Assembly (NCBI GenBank): GCA_016871895.1
Contig: VHBO01000002.1
Span: forward strand, 62,001-126,000
DNA: 64,000 nt
Origin: Gemmatimonadota bacterium
GTDB lineage: Bacteria > Gemmatimonadota > Gemmatimonadetes > Gemmatimonadales > Gemmatimonadaceae
Direction: 5' to 3'
Below are positions 61,412 through 64,000 of this stretch, in pieces; position 1 is the first letter of the stretch; every line of letters starts with the position of its first letter. The notes beneath the pieces were generated by a model, which saw nothing but the letters and a program-made list of their open reading frames with translations, made no database searches and had not been told where the DNA came from. The translations under genes were made by a program, and so were the position numbers.

Positions 61412-64000
61412 ATGTTCCGTAGTCTCCGCTCACTGACCTTGGTCGGGGCAATCGCCCTGCTCGGGTCGCTCTGGTCCACCGACGCGGCAGCGCAGGTGAC
61501 CACGGGCTCCATGCGCGGGTCGGTCGCCGATTCGTCGGGCAACGCCCTCGAGGGCGTGCGCGTCACCGCGACCCACCGTCCGTCCGGGACCGTGTACCAG
61601 GGGACGACCCGTGCCGATGGCCGGTTCATCCTCCCCGGCCTCCGCGTCGGCGGCCCTTACACCGTCGAGGCGACCCGCATCGGCTTCGCGAAGCAGTCGC
61701 GCGACGGGCTCTCGGTGGGCCTTGGCGTGTCGACCGACGTCCAGTTCAAGCTTGGCGCGATCGCGACGCAGCTCTCGTCGGTCACCGTGACCTCGACGGG
61801 CGGCGAGATCAGCGCCACCCGCACCGGGGCGGCGACCACCGTCCCGCAGGTCGCGCTCCAGCAGCTGCCGACCATCTCGCGCCGCATCGACGACTTCACG
61901 CGGCTCACCCCGCAGGCGAGCGGCTCGTCGTTCGCGGGCGTCGACAACCGTCTGAACAACATCATGGTTGACGGTGCGTACTTCAACAACTCGTTCGGTC
62001 TCGGCGGCCAGCCCGGTGACCGCACCGGTGTCGCGCCGATTTCGATCGACGCGATCGAGGCGATCCAGGTCAGCATCGCGCCGTTCGACGTCCGGCAGGG
62101 CAACTTCGTCGGCGCGGCGGTCAATACCGTCACGAAGTCGGGGACCAACGACCTCTCGGGGTCGCTCTACTACATCGCCCGTGACCAGGACCTCGTGGGC
62201 ACGCGGCTCGGCGGGGCGAAGTTCAACCCCGGCGTCTTCCAGTTCAGCCAGATCGGTGGCCGCCTCGGCGGCGCCATCATCCCGAACAAGCTCTTCTACT
62301 TCGTCTCGTACGAGACCGACGGCCTCACCGAGCCGGGCACCACGTTCCGCGCGGCCGAGCCGGGCGAGGCGTCGGCGGGGCAGGTGACCCGCGTCCGCCG
62401 CACGGCGCTGGACTCGCTGAGCACATTCCTGCAGGACCGGTTCGGCTACGCGACCGGCCCCTACCAGGGCTACGACCACGAGACGCCGTCGACCCGCCTC
62501 ACCGCGAAGCTCGACTACGCTCTGAGCGACCGGAACAAGTTCTCGCTCCGCTATACCGTCCTCGACTCGAAGACGGATGTCCTCCTCTCGAGCTCGTCGT
62601 CCCTCGGCTTCGGCGGCAGCCGGCGGTCGAGCCTGACGGCGCTCAACTTCCAGAACTCGAACTATCAGATTCTGGAGAACCGGCGGTCGATCGTGGGCGA
62701 GTGGAACTCGGTCATCAACGACCGGATGTCGAACAACATGATCATCGGCTACGACTACAGCGATGAGAGCCGCGCCTCCCGCGGCGAGGTGTTCCCCTTC
62801 GTCGACATCCTCGACGCGGGCACCGTCTACACCTCGTTCGGCTTCGAGCTCTTCACGCCGAACAACGAGCTCCGCTACAAGAGCTTCCAGTTCCAGGACA
62901 ACTTCACGATCTACGGCAACCGCCACGACCAGACCTTCGGCGTGAGCGTCGAGAAGTACACCTCTGAGAACGTCTTCTTCCCGGGGTCGCAGAGCGTGTA
63001 CGTGTATAACTCGCTCGCGGATTGGTACACCGACGCGAATGACTACGTCGCGAACCCGACCCGCACGACGTCGCCGGTCAGCCTCCGACGCTTCCAGGTC
63101 CGGTATGCGAACCAGCCCGGGATGGAGAAGCCGATCCAGCCGCTCGAGGTGGTCTTCGCGGGTGTCTACGCGCAGGACGAGTGGCGCGCCTCGCGCAACC
63201 TCACGATGACCTTCGGCCTCCGCGTCGAGGTACCGAAGTTCGGCGAGACGGGGTTCACGAACGCCCAGGCGAACAGCTACATCTTCCGTGACGAGACCGG
63301 GGCGGCGGTGCAGTACGAGACCCAGAAGCTCCCGGACCCGAATCTTCTCTACTCGCCGCGCTTCGGCTTCAACTGGGACGTCGACGGCAACGGCGTGACG
63401 CAGATCCGCGGCGGTAGCGGCATCTTCACCGGTCGTCCCGCCTACGTCTGGATCTCGAACCAGATCGGCAACAACGGTGTGCTCACCGGCTTCCAGCAGT
63501 TCGACAACGTGACCACCCGTCCCTTCAACCCGGATCCGAACGCGTACAAGCCGACCGGCATCACGGGGGCGCCGGCGGCGTCGTACGAGCTCGCGCTCAC
63601 CGACCCGAACTTCAAGTTCCCGCAGATCTGGCGCACCAATCTCGCCGTCGACCGGAAGCTCCCGTACGGGATGGTCGGCACCGTGGAGTGGATGATGGGC
63701 CAGGACGTCAACGGCGTGTACTACATCGACGCCAACCTGTCGAACCCGGATGGCAACTTCACCGGTCCGGATCGCCGTCCGCGCTGGTCCGTCGACGATT
63801 GCCCGACCGTCTCCGGCACGCAGCAGCGCATCAATTGCAACGTCACGAGCGCGGTCGTCCTGAAGAACCAGGATGTCGGCCGCTCCTACAACTTCGCGGC
63901 GTCGCTCGAGAAGGCGTTCGCGAACGGGCTCTTCGCGAAGGCCGCGTACGCCTACGGCATCTCGCGGAACACCGTTGACGCCGGCTCGATCGCCTTCGGC
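61412..64000 (+). CDS. Oar-like TonB-dependent receptor (3' partial)
   Basis: At least 863 residues; the gene runs off the window. Signal peptide to about residue 28 (ending AAAQV); carboxypeptidase-regulatory domain about 30-115 (MRGSVADSSGNALEGVRV, DGRFILPGLRVGGPY); plug domain about 120-240 with NIMVDGAYFNNSFGLGG, IDAIEAIQVSIAPFDVRQGNF and VNTVTKSGTND; then the start of a long barrel (SGSLYYIARDQ, FFYFVSYE-like LFYFVSYET). The plug and barrel pattern is that of Oar/OMP_RagA-type receptors that carry peptides or sugars. A GAGGACC site precedes the ATG. The partner gene is expected beyond the edge. Confidence 0.92.
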   Translation, partial: MFRSLRSLTLVGAIALLGSLWSTDAAAQVTTGSMRGSVADSSGNALEGVRVTATHRPSGTVYQGTTRADGRFILPGLRVGGPYTVEATRIGFAKQSRDGLSVGLGVSTDVQFKLGAIATQLSSVTVTSTGGEISATRTGAATTVPQVALQQLPTISRRIDDFTRLTPQASGSSFAGVDNRLNNIMVDGAYFNNSFGLGGQPGDRTGVAPISIDAIEAIQVSIAPFDVRQGNFVGAAVNTVTKSGTNDLSGSLYYIARDQDLVGTRLGGAKFNPGVFQFSQIGGRLGGAIIPNKLFYFVSYETDGLTEPGTTFRAAEPGEASAGQVTRVRRTALDSLSTFLQDRFGYATGPYQGYDHETPSTRLTAKLDYALSDRNKFSLRYTVLDSKTDVLLSSSSSLGFGGSRRSSLTALNFQNSNYQILENRRSIVGEWNSVINDRMSNNMIIGYDYSDESRASRGEVFPFVDILDAGTVYTSFGFELFTPNNELRYKSFQFQDNFTIYGNRHDQTFGVSVEKYTSENVFFPGSQSVYVYNSLADWYTDANDYVANPTRTTSPVSLRRFQVRYANQPGMEKPIQPLEVVFAGVYAQDEWRASRNLTMTFGLRVEVPKFGETGFTNAQANSYIFRDETGAAVQYETQKLPDPNLLYSPRFGFNWDVDGNGVTQIRGGSGIFTGRPAYVWISNQIGNNGVLTGFQQFDNVTTRPFNPDPNAYKPTGITGAPAASYELALTDPNFKFPQIWRTNLAVDRKLPYGMVGTVEWMMGQDVNGVYYIDANLSNPDGNFTGPDRRPRWSVDDCPTVSGTQQRINCNVTSAVVLKNQDVGRSYNFAASLEKAFANGLFAKAAYAYGISRNTVDAGSIAFG

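Noticed and set aside
61430-62926. 498-codon frame opposite the second TonB receptor
   Set aside because: Low-complexity Arg/Ala/Val/Asp product, antisense to a clear plug and barrel gene.

Overview
This is a very GC-rich (about 70 %) chromosomal stretch that looks like Gemmatimonadota. The signs are many secreted enzymes with Sec or Tat signals, SusC/Oar-style TonB receptors with an N-terminal carboxypeptidase-regulatory domain, a DUF5916 outer-membrane protein, a class II photolyase, and dense gene packing with 4-base start/stop overlaps. The phylum call is inference; no rRNA is present. I see no prophage, insertion sequence, plasmid or CRISPR element. The window opens inside an amidohydrolase gene and closes inside a TonB-receptor gene.

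Layout. 0-9.2 kb: two exported amidohydrolases, a dehydratase/GNAT pair, two DinB-fold proteins, a class II DNA photolyase, tRNA-Ala(CGC), tRNA-Gln(CTG), a thioredoxin-fold exported protein and a diguanylate cyclase. 9.3-12.8 kb: a DUF5916 outer-membrane protein followed by a tiny TonB-plug-like protein, then a DUF4136 lipoprotein. 12.9-25.3 kb: a carbohydrate region that resembles the 3-keto-glycoside pathway (DUF1080 hydrolase, NupG-like MFS permease, two Gfo/Idh/MocA oxidoreductases, a GMC dehydrogenase with its small subunit, a TIM-barrel isomerase), with cutC, an outer-membrane barrel, an M20 peptidase and Hsp20 among them. 25.4-32.8 kb: acyltransferase, MFS exporter, lipoprotein, ABC exporter, TonB receptor.

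32.9-38.2 kb is one tight minus-strand operon: a peroxiredoxin, glycerate 2-kinase, N-carbamoylputrescine amidase, agmatine deiminase, queC, queE. The peroxiredoxin is the most interesting gene in the window. Its peroxidatic cysteine codon is an in-frame TGA, the reading frame is intact on both sides, and a perfect 7-bp hairpin lies just downstream in the place of a bacterial SECIS element. It is therefore a candidate selenoprotein. 38.3-49.4 kb: lipid kinase, aconitase, psuG, a TPR protein with an M16 protease, an M28 peptidase and small exported proteins. 49.5-61.3 kb: a DsbA-like protein, acetyl-CoA synthetase, ccmABCD with pyrophosphatase, a flavin reductase, a DUF92 protein, a zinc-finger protein, an M24 peptidase, heme O synthase and an amino-acid permease.

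Two genome-style signals stand out. First, at least ten genes have a TANNNT-type -10 hexamer exactly about 6 nt before the start codon, the pattern of leaderless mRNAs. Second, five intergenic sites between 18 and 27.5 kb carry arrays of imperfect 7-bp repeats. Three of these sites are paired inverted arrays around a unique core, and some arrays run into the ends of genes. Starts were chosen from signal peptides, 4-base overlaps, Shine-Dalgarno sites and these -10 elements rather than the longest open frame.
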